DNA of 64,000 bases, from assembly GCA_013396655.1 (NCBI GenBank), contig WBMV01003161.1:3222059-3286058 (forward strand). Reading direction: 5' to 3'. Both the position numbers and the translations under genes were made by a program. Below the pieces are notes generated by a model. That model was not told the origin of the DNA. It saw only the letters and a list, made by a program, of their open reading frames with translations, and ran no database searches. The number at the start of each line of letters is the position of its first letter. Position 1 is the stretch's first letter. This stretch comes from Campylorhamphus procurvoides. Its lineage: Eukaryota; Chordata; Aves; Passeriformes; Dendrocolaptidae. This document shows, piece by piece, positions 42,601 to 48,987 of the stretch.

Positions 42601-45600
42601 TATATCCTGGATGGCAAACTATGTGCAAGTTTTCTACCCATATATCAGAGTTGAATCTGGATGTGTAACACACAGGGCTATGCAGCAGCCTGGTGAGCTC
42701 AGTTCAAGGGGCAGGCAGATGCCTTGTGGTGTCAGGGGAGTCACACCCAGCCCTGCAGCCCCAGATGTGGTTGGGGCAAGTGGCAGAAATCAAACAAGAT
42801 GGTTTCACACCAACTCCATGTGACATTTACAGGTCTGATAACCACAGAAACACAACCCATGCCTGCACCCAGGAGGTGATGTGGCTACTTATGCATCCCA
42901 CAATGATGCTTGGGGCATGCAGCACTGATGGCAGCAGAGGAGCACTCTGGCTCTTGGTAAGCTCTGCAGGAACACAGTTATTCCCAAGAACCACATCTCA
43001 AACAAAAGCTAAACTTGCTTTGTGCCAGCAGTGAGATATGGACACCAACCTGAAGCAAAGACCCTTACACTGTGTTAAGGCAGGGAGGGAGTTGTTCTGT
43101 TCCGCATATTTTAACACTGCCTAATGGAAGAGCAGGAACTCTGCCAGTTCATTTCACTCAGTTCTGTCCTTGATTTAAGTGACAGGGATGTACTTTTAGT
43201 CAACAGCTCAAGCCTGTCTCAGAGAAAGTCAGAGCCTTTTGAGCATGAAAGGCCAATCACCTGGTTGGTGTAGTCACAGGTATTTCCCACAACAAGAAGT
43301 AGCAAACCCGTGGCAAATAGAGATACCTACCTGCAGGTGTACACTGCAGGCTGGAAACCATCACTTGAGCTGCTCTAGCACTTTTCTGGAGTCCCCATTA
43401 GCTACAAACACTTCCCCTTCCCAGGAACTTGGGAGGTATCATGCATACCTCAGCAAAATTCCTTCTCAGTGTGCATTACAAGCAGACACATGCAAAAATA
43501 ATTTTAGAAATCCAAACACTAAAGGTACTAAAAAATTTGATATTCTAATGTTTTCTCTTCAGCAGCACCATCAATCCGAGATCTTTGTGGAAGGTACACA
43601 AGAGCTCTCAGGTGTCTAACACTTCTGAACCACCAAAGTTAATTTCAAACCTTCTGCTGGATCTAGTTTTACAATCACTGTTCTCTCAAAAGAAAATTTA
43701 AAAAAAGAGTTGAAAGAGACCATAAAAACAGGTCTGGAATGAGTTCCCTGAACGATTAAGTTGTGAATAGTCTCTGGCTTTAAGACAAAAGAAGAAATGA
43801 TCAGAACAGGGCCAGGGGGAAAAAAGAACAATAAAGAAAAGGTAAAATTATACACTGCTTTAATAGCAAAAGCATGACATAATGGTTGAAACCCAAAGGC
43901 AGATGAAGGAAAAAAAGTTCTACTCAATATGCAACCAACATGTGGAGCGTACTGACATAAGTTACCACTGACCATAAACACGTTAATTGAGCCCAACCTC
44001 ATGCAAATCACACAACTCCAGATGAGGTTTCTTCTTTAAGGTGCCAACAAGCCCATTAGTGAAATCTAAAGTCAGCAGAAATGAGCGTAGCACACACCAA
44101 ACTCTCAGAGGCAGCTAAGCCCACCCCACAGAGAGCCCAAGGAGGCTGCAGTGACTTACAGGTGGAGGGAGCGGACACTGGAGGCAGCAGATCCCAGGGA
44201 GGGGATGGTGGTCAGCTCGTTGTTGTCCAGTCGCCTGCAACAAACAGAAATTAATGGCTAAAGCAAGCAGCCTGTGACCAAGGGGGTGACACTTCCCTAT
44301 CCAGCCCCCTGCCCCCTCTCCAGGGACACTGACATTTGGGCAGAAGCCCCCACCTCAAGGAGTCTGGGTCTCAGATGGCCCCACCTTTTACTTTAAGGCA
44401 CGACAGCCACCATCACTGGTAGCACAGTAGTGTCTTTATAAGAGCAAGGCTTTCCCACCCCCTCCTTCCACATATTCCCTTAAAATGCCACCACACTCCA
44501 TCTGCCCAAGTTTCCATAGCCCTCACAGAGCCGAGCCTCAGACAGGAGACTCTCTGCACCCACGACATGGCATTAACCCCCTCCCCAAGCAGCAAACCCC
44601 ACTTGCCCCCTCCATGCCAGGTCAGGGCCTGGGGGCACAAGACAGTGCCACTCTCAGGCATCCTCTCCACACCAGGACAACCTCTGGAAATCTCACAGGG
44701 ATTCCCCACAAAGCCAGCAGCACACACACACAGAACACTGGTGCTGGGCACAGGAATGCCACCCAAACCAGGGACCTGCCCCATCCAGCTGGGGAGCACA
44801 GAGCAGCCCCCAGTTCATGGAATCACAGACTGCCTGCTCCTGCAAACACCAGCACAAAAACACCCCCTTCAATGGCCTAATGTTTGAAGTGTTTCTCTGA
44901 CTGAAAACAGATCCTCGCCATGTGAGCAGCTCTTCCTTGGTTTAAAGAGCCCTTGTTTGTATGGTGAATTAGTCAATTAATTACTGTAACAGTCGCTTGT
45001 CTGGCTGCTTGAAAATTACCTAATTTCTCAGCCACGTTGCCCGCTCCCCCCTCACCGCCACATGCTGAAGCCATTAAAGCCAAGCCCTGTTTGGGCTGGG
45101 CAGCACACGGGGGCTCCCTGGGACCCCCACCCAACTCTGATCCCAGCCTTCAAACTGCCCCCCTTCTGTAGAGAATCTTGAACAGACCACAATTTGGGTG
45201 CAAGAAGCAGAGCATGCTATAACTGCAGAGAAGGCGTGCAAAGTCATAGGCACAAATTGGGGAAATACTAAATTATGTTGTTGGTTTTTTTTTCCCCTCT
45301 CTTCTTTCCTTTAAAACTGTTTTTGGCAGGTGGGAGAGGGCAGTGGTACATCCAACCCAGAGCTTCCCTTCTGGCTCCTCTGAGAGAAGGCAAGATATTT
45401 GATTTCATGAGGAGTTCCAGGCACTGCTGGGATAAAAGCTTTCCTCAGCTCTGCCTCTGACATTACACCCATGCCTTAAAATGCAAGGGGGAAAAAGCCA
45501 GCCAGATGCATTGCCATTCAGCAAGGATCTCCACTCTGCAACTAAAAGCTCACTGTTGCTCATATTACAGCAAAGTCTGGAGCTTCCAAAGGTACAAAAC

Positions 45601-48600
45601 AAGCTGGAAAGGGCATTAAAATGCTTCTTTGTGCCATGTTTTCACTAACATCTAACTGAGCATCTTTTGGAAAGGCATAGGAGAAGAAGGATAACTGGGC
45701 CCACTCTCCACTAGCCTGGGTCAAGTCTGGTTAAGCAGCTCCGACACCAAGCGGCGTCTAACAACTGGTCAAACCCTTCTCTGACATAAGTGTGATACTC
45801 ATATATCAGCCTCCTGTCATGTCAGGAGGCAGTCAGAAGTGGTTCTCCCACCTCATTTTCTCTCTTGGCTCACAGGCACCAGTTGCTGACAGAGAGGAGA
45901 CAGCCAAGCTCGGTATTTGCCTGGGATTTCCCACTCATCTTCTCCCTTCTCCCATGTAAAGGAATTTAAAAAAAAAAGAAAAAACTCAAACCAGAACAGG
46001 CAGGCTTAACAAATTTAAACTTTCAATCTCCTTTCCCTTCCCCAGCCCCTGCCTCTGACGACACAAACCCGCCGCCTCTGGATGCTGAGGCAGAGGAGGA
46101 GGGGGGCCACCCATATAAAATATTTACAGTCCAGTTGCCAGGCTGGTGTCAAACTGAAATGGAGCCTGCTCAAAAATAGCACAGCTCTCTAGAGCTTTCA
46201 GTGAAAGGCACTTTAGAAAATAAAAGGTGAGTTGTTTGGAGAGGAATTTTAGCACACTTACTACCTTCTTTGTTGCAAATGAGGTTGGAAAACCTGAGAG
46301 CCATGCAATCATCACTTTCAGGGATCTCAGGATCCAGATGACCTGAGGAAACCCCAGAAAGGACCACGGGGCCTGTCCCACAGCAGCACCTTTTATCCCA
46401 GCCTTTCAACCAAGGCATGAGAACAGATGGACCACAAGGATTGTCATTAGAGGAAGCCACCCAAAGGGATGACAGAAAGCACAGGTGTCCTGAAGGAAAG
46501 GAACATCCCACCCCCTGAGTCTCCAGACTTACTGCAGAGCATGTGGGTACATAAGGTTTCATGTCACTTTGAGACACTAAATTGCATCCCACACAGACTT
46601 AAAACTTTTAAAGAAAGAAAAGCTTCTCAAACCACAAAAAGGCCACCAAAACAAACAACACAAGCAACTGCCTAAACCCGGGAAAGGGAAAAGTGTAGGG
46701 TAAATTCTGTAATTACATTATCACAATCTCAGTGAAGAACAACAGATCATTCAAGATAAGCTATGAAGTTTAGATCTTTTAGTCTACAGACATTTTCTTA
46801 AAAATCAAGATGTTTTCAAAATATATCACACTAATTATACACATAGAGACACACACAGAATTTCAAGCCTCATGTAATGCTCAGGAACCACAGACACCAT
46901 GTTTGAAGCATCATGGGAGGTTTCAGGTCTTATCAATGCATCTATTATTTGGGGCAATCTCTTTCCCTGAGGGTGCCTTGGTTTGCCCAGCACAGCATGC
47001 ACAGCAAACACTGACTTGTTCTCAAGACATGCCACAGCATGATGCTTATTTCATGAATGTTTGTAAAGTGCTTAAAAAAAACCCTCAGAAAGGAGATGCT
47101 CTGGCAATACAGATGTGGTTCTCCTTGTGAAATGAAGTTTATTTCAGTGGTCTGTGGTTTAGCTGTTATTCAAAAGCAACCAAGATTGGTAGATAGGGCT
47201 TTTAATAGAGCTTCTCCCTCACACTTTCCAGAGCCTGCCTTCCAGGCTCTGCTCCAGAGCTCAGCCTCCCTTCCAGTGTCCCATTTCTGACTGCTCCCTT
47301 TCCCTCCTACTCGCTCCTCTGCTCTGCCCCTGCTCCCTAACCCTGCCTTTCTGACACAGCAAGCAGCTCTTATCTGCACCATTACTTTGTGGGCTGCATG
47401 ACCTCCCCCAACCCCTGACACCTTTTTATAGTGTCTAACTCTTCAGTGCAGGGCTTTGCACAAGGGAGTTCCCTACCTGAGGAATCAGCAGCCATACACA
47501 TTTCCTAGCCCATTCTCCCTGAAGTCACATGCCTTCAGGCACTTCCACAAATAAAAGCTACTGCTAAGCCACAATCATGTTAGGATAATTCTGAAGTCTC
47601 ATGGGATCAGGGCTGCAATTCTCTTCTTTAAGCCCAGAGTAATTTAAAGCTTCCCACAGTTTAAAGAGAAGTTGAGAAAACAGACCCTTTAGGCAGCATT
47701 CTGCTGACCTGCATCACTTTCTCTCTGAGGATGATCACGAGGAACTGATTTCAGAGCACTGCAGTCACTCCTGATGCATATTCCTAACTTAGTCATGATT
47801 CCTAACAAGTCCCTACTATTAGTGTAAGCAGGGGAGCCAGGAGCAATCAGGCCAGGGGAGGGATGCTACATTAATCCCCATAGTCCAATCTGGCACCAAT
47901 CAGGCAAAATTGCCCCTTCTGCCTATTTAAGAATCACAGGATCTGGCCCCTTCTTGAGCCCCTAAGCCAACACTTAATGAAAACAGACAGAAAATGCACG
48001 ATATACACAGAGCACAGTATTGTTTTTGAAAGGAAATGTTTTTTCAGTTTCCCATGAGGCATCAGTAGCTCTTCAAACAGAGCCCAAACCTCAACTATGC
48101 CAGCGATTCACCAGTCAAACACGAGCTCATTACCTCAACCCACCGCCTGCAATTTCAGTCACTTTCGTTTTTCCAAACCCAAAATTGGAGCTCCAGGAAT
48201 CCCTGTGAGTAGCTCACAAGCACAGTCCCTCTGCAAGTGTAACTGCTGAGCCTCTACACAGACCAGGAGTTTGGAAATCCTGTGATCCCTGAAAAAAGGT
48301 TTATTTTGCCAGCAAGGGGAGCCTGGCACAGCCTCTCAAACCTTCACCAGCTCCTTTTTTCCCCACCAGAGCAGAAGGCAGCTCTGCTGTTTTATCCTCT
48401 CCTAGCAGACTTCAAACAGAATTTGTTCTGGTTCCAAAAGGAGCACAAATGTCTGAGAAAGGAGGAGACACAGTTAAGTGCTTTGTTATCCACTACACTA
48501 CACCTTTGTTTCCTGGGAGATCTGGGCTAGGTTGGCAACAAGTATCACAATCCAGGCTGTTCTGCCTTGCTTCAGGGTTATCCTTTCAGCAAGGAGCTTT

Positions 48601-48987
48601 GTGTGTATGTTCAGGTGTGTTGGCTGAACTGCTCCCTCAGAGCATTGCACAAGACTGAGGGAGGCAAACTCCAATGATTTCCAATAACAGCTCTGCTGTT
48701 TTAATTGGGATGTTGTGTTCTCCTAATTGATTAGTTTTAAAAAAACAAAACAGCACGGGTACAATATGGAGGATAAAAAAACATCCTCCACACCAAGTCA
48801 GACCTCAATCAAGTTAGCTAAAGGAAGGTGCTGTCTTAGGAAATGAGATAACATTTCCATTTGGCCCACAAGCTGCCCTGGCAAAATACAATTAAACATT
48901 TAAAGGAATACTTACACTTCCTGCAGGTTCAACAGCTCTGCAAAGGCAGAAGGATCAATCTCCGTCAACTTGTTGTAGCTCAGGTTT
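258..48987 (-). CDS. LRIG1: LRIG1, partial coding region (exons 2-15, spliced)
   Basis: Single-pass membrane glycoprotein. LRIG1 is known to bind EGFR/ErbB receptors and also MET and RET, to promote their ubiquitination and degradation (Cbl recruitment), and to mark quiescent epithelial stem cells. Splice the minus-strand exons 48916-48987, 44160-44234, 25672-25809, 24509-24652, 22150-22293, 21184-21327, 16989-17132, 13095-13175, 8261-8332, 6868-6939, 4466-4629, 2162-2482, 1224-1505, 258-677. All junctions are GT-AG and all phases agree, giving 757 whole codons with no stop or frameshift. Domain order is 15 LRRs, LRRCT, three Ig-C2, one TM helix, start of the cytoplasmic tail, as in LRIG family proteins. 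Ig2 ([17 protein letters not shown]) and the juxtamembrane stretch ([15 protein letters not shown]) match my recollection of human LRIG1. Exon 1 and the C-terminal exons lie outside the window. Exon numbers assume one exon upstream. Confidence 0.95.
678..1223 (-). other. LRIG1: LRIG1 intron 14
   Basis: 546-bp intron between the Ig2 and Ig3 exons, GT-AG, class 1-1. I see no repeat or gene in it. The short length matches the compact 3' end of the gene. Confidence 0.9.
1224..1505 (-). CDS. LRIG1: LRIG1 exon 14 (Ig-like domain 2)
   Basis: 282-nt exon, phase 1 to phase 1 (94 codons), encoding one Ig C2-type domain from [13 protein letters not shown] to ANATLTVL. The disulphide cysteines are in ARLECAAEG and [11 protein letters not shown], with the core tryptophan in [12 protein letters not shown] near the end is a possible N-glycosylation site. 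The stretch [19 protein letters not shown] is identical to recalled human LRIG1. GC content is about 70% over 1321-1380 by hand count, with dense CpG. Acceptor cccatcag, donor gtgagtcag. Confidence 0.97.
1506..2161 (-). other. LRIG1: LRIG1 intron 13
   Basis: 656-bp intron between the Ig1 and Ig2 exons, phase 1, GT-AG. No repeat or gene was recognised. Confidence 0.9.
2162..2482 (-). CDS. LRIG1: LRIG1 exon 13 (Ig-like domain 1)
   Basis: 321-nt exon, phase 1 to phase 1 (107 codons), one complete Ig C2-type domain. The two disulphide cysteines are in [15 protein letters not shown] and [16 protein letters not shown], the core tryptophan is in [10 protein letters not shown], and the domain ends KARLTVN. 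The codon at 2277-2279 is TGC (Cys) in the stretch [11 protein letters not shown], where human LRIG1 and its paralogues have Tyr as I recall them. This would be a third cysteine in the fold. The exon is GC- and CpG-rich compared with the LRR exons. Acceptor tcccctcag, donor gtgagtgg. Confidence 0.96.
2483..4465 (-). other. LRIG1: LRIG1 intron 12
   Basis: 1,983-bp intron between the LRRCT and Ig1 exons. It contains one CR1 LINE 3' fragment at about 2957-3262, inserted antisense to the gene. I see nothing else of note. Confidence 0.9.
2957..3262 (+). mobile_element. CR1 LINE, 5'-truncated 3' fragment
   Basis: About 300 bp with the typical CR1 tail in order: ttctcttcc-like start, gaaaatttcttcactgaaag, aggctgcccagggaactggt, ggagtcaccgtccctggaga, gtgtagatgtggcattta, gggacatggtttagtgatgg, ggtcttttccaacttcaagg, attctatgact. 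The octamer-like 3' end and 5' truncation are the rule for CR1 in birds. It lies in LRIG1 intron 12, opposite to the direction of transcription, and looks non-functional. Confidence 0.92.
4466..4629 (-). CDS. LRIG1: LRIG1 exon 12 (LRRCT cysteine-rich cap)
   Basis: 164-nt exon entering in phase 2 and leaving in phase 1, so it adapts the phase-2 LRR exons to the phase-1 Ig exons. It encodes [20 protein letters not shown], then [11 protein letters not shown] and ILPESFVC: the C-x-C ... C ... C pattern of an LRR C-terminal cap, with all four cysteines present. The acceptor is ttccctgcag and the donor gtaagtctc. The cap closes the LRR solenoid and leads directly into Ig1. Confidence 0.96.
5370..5458 (+). 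mobile_element. CR1 LINE, very short 3' tail
   Basis: The run contains tccaaccccctccatggcag, gggttagaatgagatgattt, ttaaggtcacttccaaccca, aaccactgcaggattctgtg and attct. This is the 3'-most part of a CR1 of a different subfamily from the one in intron 12 (aaggtc-ccttccaacccaaac type). Only about 90 bp remain. Confidence 0.75.
6058..6090 (+). repeat. 33-bp exact dispersed repeat, copy 1
   Basis: Starts ctcactaattcttccctaat and continues aagatcaatcttt. The same 33 bases occur at 7354-7386, 1,296 bp away, after which the similarity decays over about 15 bp. The flanks do not match, so it is not part of a longer tandem duplication. The origin is unknown. Confidence 0.8.
6868..6939 (-). CDS. LRIG1: LRIG1 exon 11 (LRR 15)
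   Basis: 72-nt exon, phase 2 to phase 2, encoding [18 protein letters not shown] and ending KSLRQL, the last leucine-rich repeat before the C-terminal cap. Human LRIG1 has NLGGNAIRSVQ at the same place as I recall it. The acceptor is tgtgtctgcag, the donor gtaagtgatg. It completes a count of 15 repeats over exons 2-11, the number usually given for LRIG1. Confidence 0.94.
6940..8260 (-). other. LRIG1: LRIG1 intron 10
   Basis: 1,321-bp intron between LRR exons 10 and 11. It holds the second copy (7354-7386) of the 33-bp repeat seen in intron 11. No transposon or gene was recognised. Confidence 0.88.
7354..7386 (+). repeat. 33-bp exact dispersed repeat, copy 2
   Basis: Identical to 6058-6090. 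It lies in LRIG1 intron 10 while the partner is in intron 11, with exon 11 between them. See copy 1 for a description. Confidence 0.8.
8261..8332 (-). CDS. LRIG1: LRIG1 exon 10 (LRR 14)
   Basis: 72-nt exon, phase 2 to phase 2, encoding [18 protein letters not shown] and ending EALEHL, one 24-residue repeat. The frame joins exon 9 through a CT|A leucine codon. The acceptor AG is preceded by a purine-rich stretch (ggaaactacag) with no real pyrimidine tract, so it is probably a weak 3' splice site. The donor gtgagtaac is good. Skipping this exon would keep the frame and remove exactly one repeat. Confidence 0.92.
9690..9978 (+). mobile_element. CR1 LINE, 5'-truncated 3' fragment
   Basis: About 290 bp with gaggaattggccttaagttg, gatattgggaaaaaatttct, tcacataaagggttataaag, ggaacagactgcctatggga, aaaaagtgtagatagggcac, aaggacatggtttaatggtg and tggacttgatgacctttcca. 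It aligns by eye with the CR1 3' region and is more diverged than the intron 12 copy (the terminal octamer is degraded). Antisense to LRIG1. Confidence 0.9.
11490..12180 (+). repeat. Pyrimidine-rich strand-asymmetric block
   Basis: About 700 bp in which the plus strand is dominated by C and T (for example ctttccttcctcctcctgct and acagctctccctccactcct). There is no clear repeat unit. The long plus-strand open frames here are rich in Ser, Pro, Leu and Thr, as expected from composition. In the LRIG1 pre-mRNA the same block is purine-rich. It could be the decayed remains of a low-complexity expansion or of an unrecognised transposon. Confidence 0.5.
13095..13175 (-). CDS. LRIG1: LRIG1 exon 9 (LRR 13, long repeat)
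   Basis: 81-nt exon, phase 2 to phase 2, encoding one 27-residue repeat: [18 protein letters not shown], ending LENLSKL. The three extra residues (GTIEDT region) are also present in human LRIG1 as I recall it, so the length is a family feature rather than an insertion here. The acceptor ctctctccag is strong and the donor is gtgagtatc. The exon is too short to appear as a stand-alone open reading frame and was found by its flanking splice sites and by matching the family. Confidence 0.93.
13176..16988 (-). other. LRIG1: LRIG1 intron 8
   Basis: 3,813-bp intron. There is a short poly(A) run near 13725. The segment 15015-15375 looks unlike ordinary intron (low repeat, AT-homeobox and CAAT-like motifs) and is a candidate regulatory element. 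No transposon or gene was recognised. Confidence 0.85.
16989..17132 (-). CDS. LRIG1: LRIG1 exon 8 (LRRs 11-12)
   Basis: 144-nt exon, phase 2 to phase 2, encoding [18 protein letters not shown] and [19 protein letters not shown], ending KNLRVL. N-L-T is a possible glycosylation site. The reading joins exon 7 (split Leu codon CT|A) and exon 9 (CT|G). The acceptor is ttttcctcag, the donor gtaagttgc. Conservation is as strong as in the neighbouring LRR exons. Confidence 0.95.
17421..17435 (+). repeat. (AC)n microsatellite
   Basis: About seven AC dinucleotides in LRIG1 intron 7. It is short and has no evident role. Confidence 0.85.
18128..18176 (+). repeat. 20-bp unit tandem duplication (2.4 copies)
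   Basis: The unit cagccacctctcacactgtg occurs twice in a row at 18128-18147 and 18148-18167, followed by a partial third copy (caaccacct). A minor intronic minisatellite. Confidence 0.9.
21184..21327 (-). CDS. LRIG1: LRIG1 exon 7 (LRRs 9-10)
   Basis: 144-nt exon, phase 2 to phase 2, encoding [18 protein letters not shown] and [19 protein letters not shown], ending SFCQKLHEL. The motif NNS is a possible N-glycosylation site, and the cysteine in SFCQK is also present in human LRIG1 as I recall it. The acceptor has a good pyrimidine run (ttttctccacag); the donor is gtaagttgg. Codon use is more A/T-rich than in exons 13-14. Confidence 0.95.
21328..22149 (-). other. LRIG1: LRIG1 intron 6
   Basis: 822-bp intron between two 144-nt LRR exons. 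No repeat or gene was recognised. Confidence 0.9.
22150..22293 (-). CDS. LRIG1: LRIG1 exon 6 (LRRs 7-8)
   Basis: 144-nt exon, phase 2 to phase 2, encoding [18 protein letters not shown] and [19 protein letters not shown], ending AKMQVL. Almost every residue matches recalled human LRIG1 in this part of the array. N-I-S is a potential N-glycosylation site on the ectodomain. The acceptor is gatttcag, the donor gtaagttt. It lies 822 bp upstream of exon 7 in transcript order, the shortest intron within the LRR part of the gene. Confidence 0.95.
22294..24508 (-). other. LRIG1: LRIG1 intron 5
   Basis: 2,215-bp intron, A/T-rich. I do not recognise a repeat or gene in it. Confidence 0.88.
24509..24652 (-). 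CDS. LRIG1: LRIG1 exon 5 (LRRs 5-6)
   Basis: 144-nt exon, phase 2 to phase 2, with two 24-residue repeats: [18 protein letters not shown] and [16 protein letters not shown], ending [16 protein letters not shown] is identical to my recollection of human LRIG1. The acceptor ttattgcag and donor gtgagtac are good. Pairs of repeats in single 144-nt exons recur in exons 5-8, consistent with origin of the array by duplication of phase-symmetric units. Confidence 0.95.
24653..25671 (-). other. LRIG1: LRIG1 intron 4
   Basis: 1,019-bp intron between exons 4 and 5. I do not recognise a repeat or gene in it. Confidence 0.9.
25672..25809 (-). CDS. LRIG1: LRIG1 exon 4 (LRRs 3-4)
   Basis: 138-nt exon, phase 2 to phase 2. 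It encodes [16 protein letters not shown], then [19 protein letters not shown] and ends HIKEL, so two adjacent repeats of 22-24 residues. The second repeat carries a cysteine (NGCFPQG) at the position of human NTCFPHG. The acceptor ctgtttcag and donor gtgagt are consensus-like. No existing open reading frame starting with Met covers this exon, so it was recovered by translating between splice sites; the frame stays open and joins both neighbours correctly. Confidence 0.92.
29075..29215 (+). mobile_element. MIR-like SINE relic
   Basis: The order of matches is attagagcctggagcaggag, ccaagtctctcagtttctat, tcccagctctggcaccaact, gccttgggcaagttccttaa and cccctctctacctctggttt. This follows the MIR core (ggctctggagcc, ttcccggctctgcca, cttgggcaagttacttaacc, tctctgtgcctcagttt). 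It is diverged, as expected for an element inherited from early amniotes. Assignment is by eye. Confidence 0.75.
32520..32605 (+). repeat. Ancient interspersed repeat relic, unclassified
   Basis: The sequence attactcacgcaaatagttc, cactgcagtcaacaggacta and ttcatgtgagaccagtgtga resembles a widespread sauropsid repeat segment (attactcacg-caagtagt-ccattgacttcaatgggact-actcatgtgagt) that I recall from reptile genomes but cannot name with certainty. Confidence 0.45.
38721..38812 (+). mobile_element. MIR-like SINE 3' tail relic
   Basis: Contains ttaaatctcttgggggtcac and tgtgtttgtacagcaattag followed by cacagcaggatccc. This corresponds to the amniote MIR-type tail (aaactctttggggcagggac, tgtttgtacagcgcctagca, caatggggtcc). 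Only the 3' part is recognisable. Confidence 0.6.
41878..42085 (-). mobile_element. L3/CR1-like LINE relic
   Basis: Reads on the plus strand ttgaaggccagaagaaacca, gtatgatcatataatctgat, tccttacatcacacaaggct, then ggatggagaaaccttcactt and caaatcattccaatctgagt. This is the antisense of an old L3/CR1-type 3' end (gaaggccagaagggaccatt-atgatcatctagtctgacct). It is strongly diverged and was assigned by eye. Confidence 0.55.
44160..44234 (-). CDS. LRIG1: LRIG1 exon 3 (LRR 2)
   Basis: 75-nt exon, phase 2 to phase 2, encoding a 25-residue repeat ([14 protein letters not shown], then [10 protein letters not shown]). The split first codon joins exon 2 GT with G here to give Val, as in the human protein. 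The acceptor tttgttgcag and donor gtaagt are good. The repeat is one residue longer than the usual 24, a feature shared with human LRIG1 as I recall it. The large intron 3 (18 kb) follows it in transcript order and the 4.7-kb intron 2 precedes it. Confidence 0.93.
44235..48915 (-). other. LRIG1: LRIG1 intron 2
   Basis: 4,681-bp intron between exons 2 and 3. The segment 44885-45065 stands out as a possible conserved regulatory element. A stretch near 47820-47965 (accaatcaggcaaaattgcc, caggatctggcccc) resembles old sauropsid repeat tails but is too weak to call. No gene was recognised. Confidence 0.85.
48916..48987 (-). CDS. LRIG1: LRIG1 exon 2 (LRR 1)
   Basis: 72-nt exon, phase 2 at both ends. 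It encodes one 24-residue leucine-rich repeat beginning [15 protein letters not shown] and ending LNLQEV, which fits the LxLxxNxL pattern and the start of the human LRIG1 repeat array. The first complete codons read N-L-S, a possible N-glycosylation site. The acceptor is ttttaacag and the donor is gtaagt, a strong match to consensus. It is the most upstream LRIG1 exon seen here. The signal peptide and N-terminal LRR cap must sit in an exon further right, beyond 64000. Confidence 0.93.

Larger units (their letters stand above)
25810..44159 (-). other. LRIG1: LRIG1 intron 3 (18.35 kb)
   Basis: The largest complete intron in the window. It contains old repeat relics: MIR-like at about 29075-29215, an unclassified ancient repeat at about 32520-32605, a MIR-like 3' tail at about 38721-38812 and an L3/CR1-like piece at about 41878-42085. 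It also has candidate non-coding elements at 28840-28970, 29925-30290 and 40930-41240. Long stretches between them (25.8-28.8, 33-38, 42.1-44.1 kb) show nothing I can name. Open frames here are short and match no family I know. Confidence 0.85.

Noticed and set aside
44800..44850. Possible CR1 end (ttcatggaatcacagactgc)
   Set aside because: Only about 20 bp resemble CR1 and the sequence on both sides does not continue the match.
45809..45830. 8-bp stem hairpin (gcctcctg ... caggaggc)
   Set aside because: A stem this short is expected by chance in 64 kb and has no T-run or other context.
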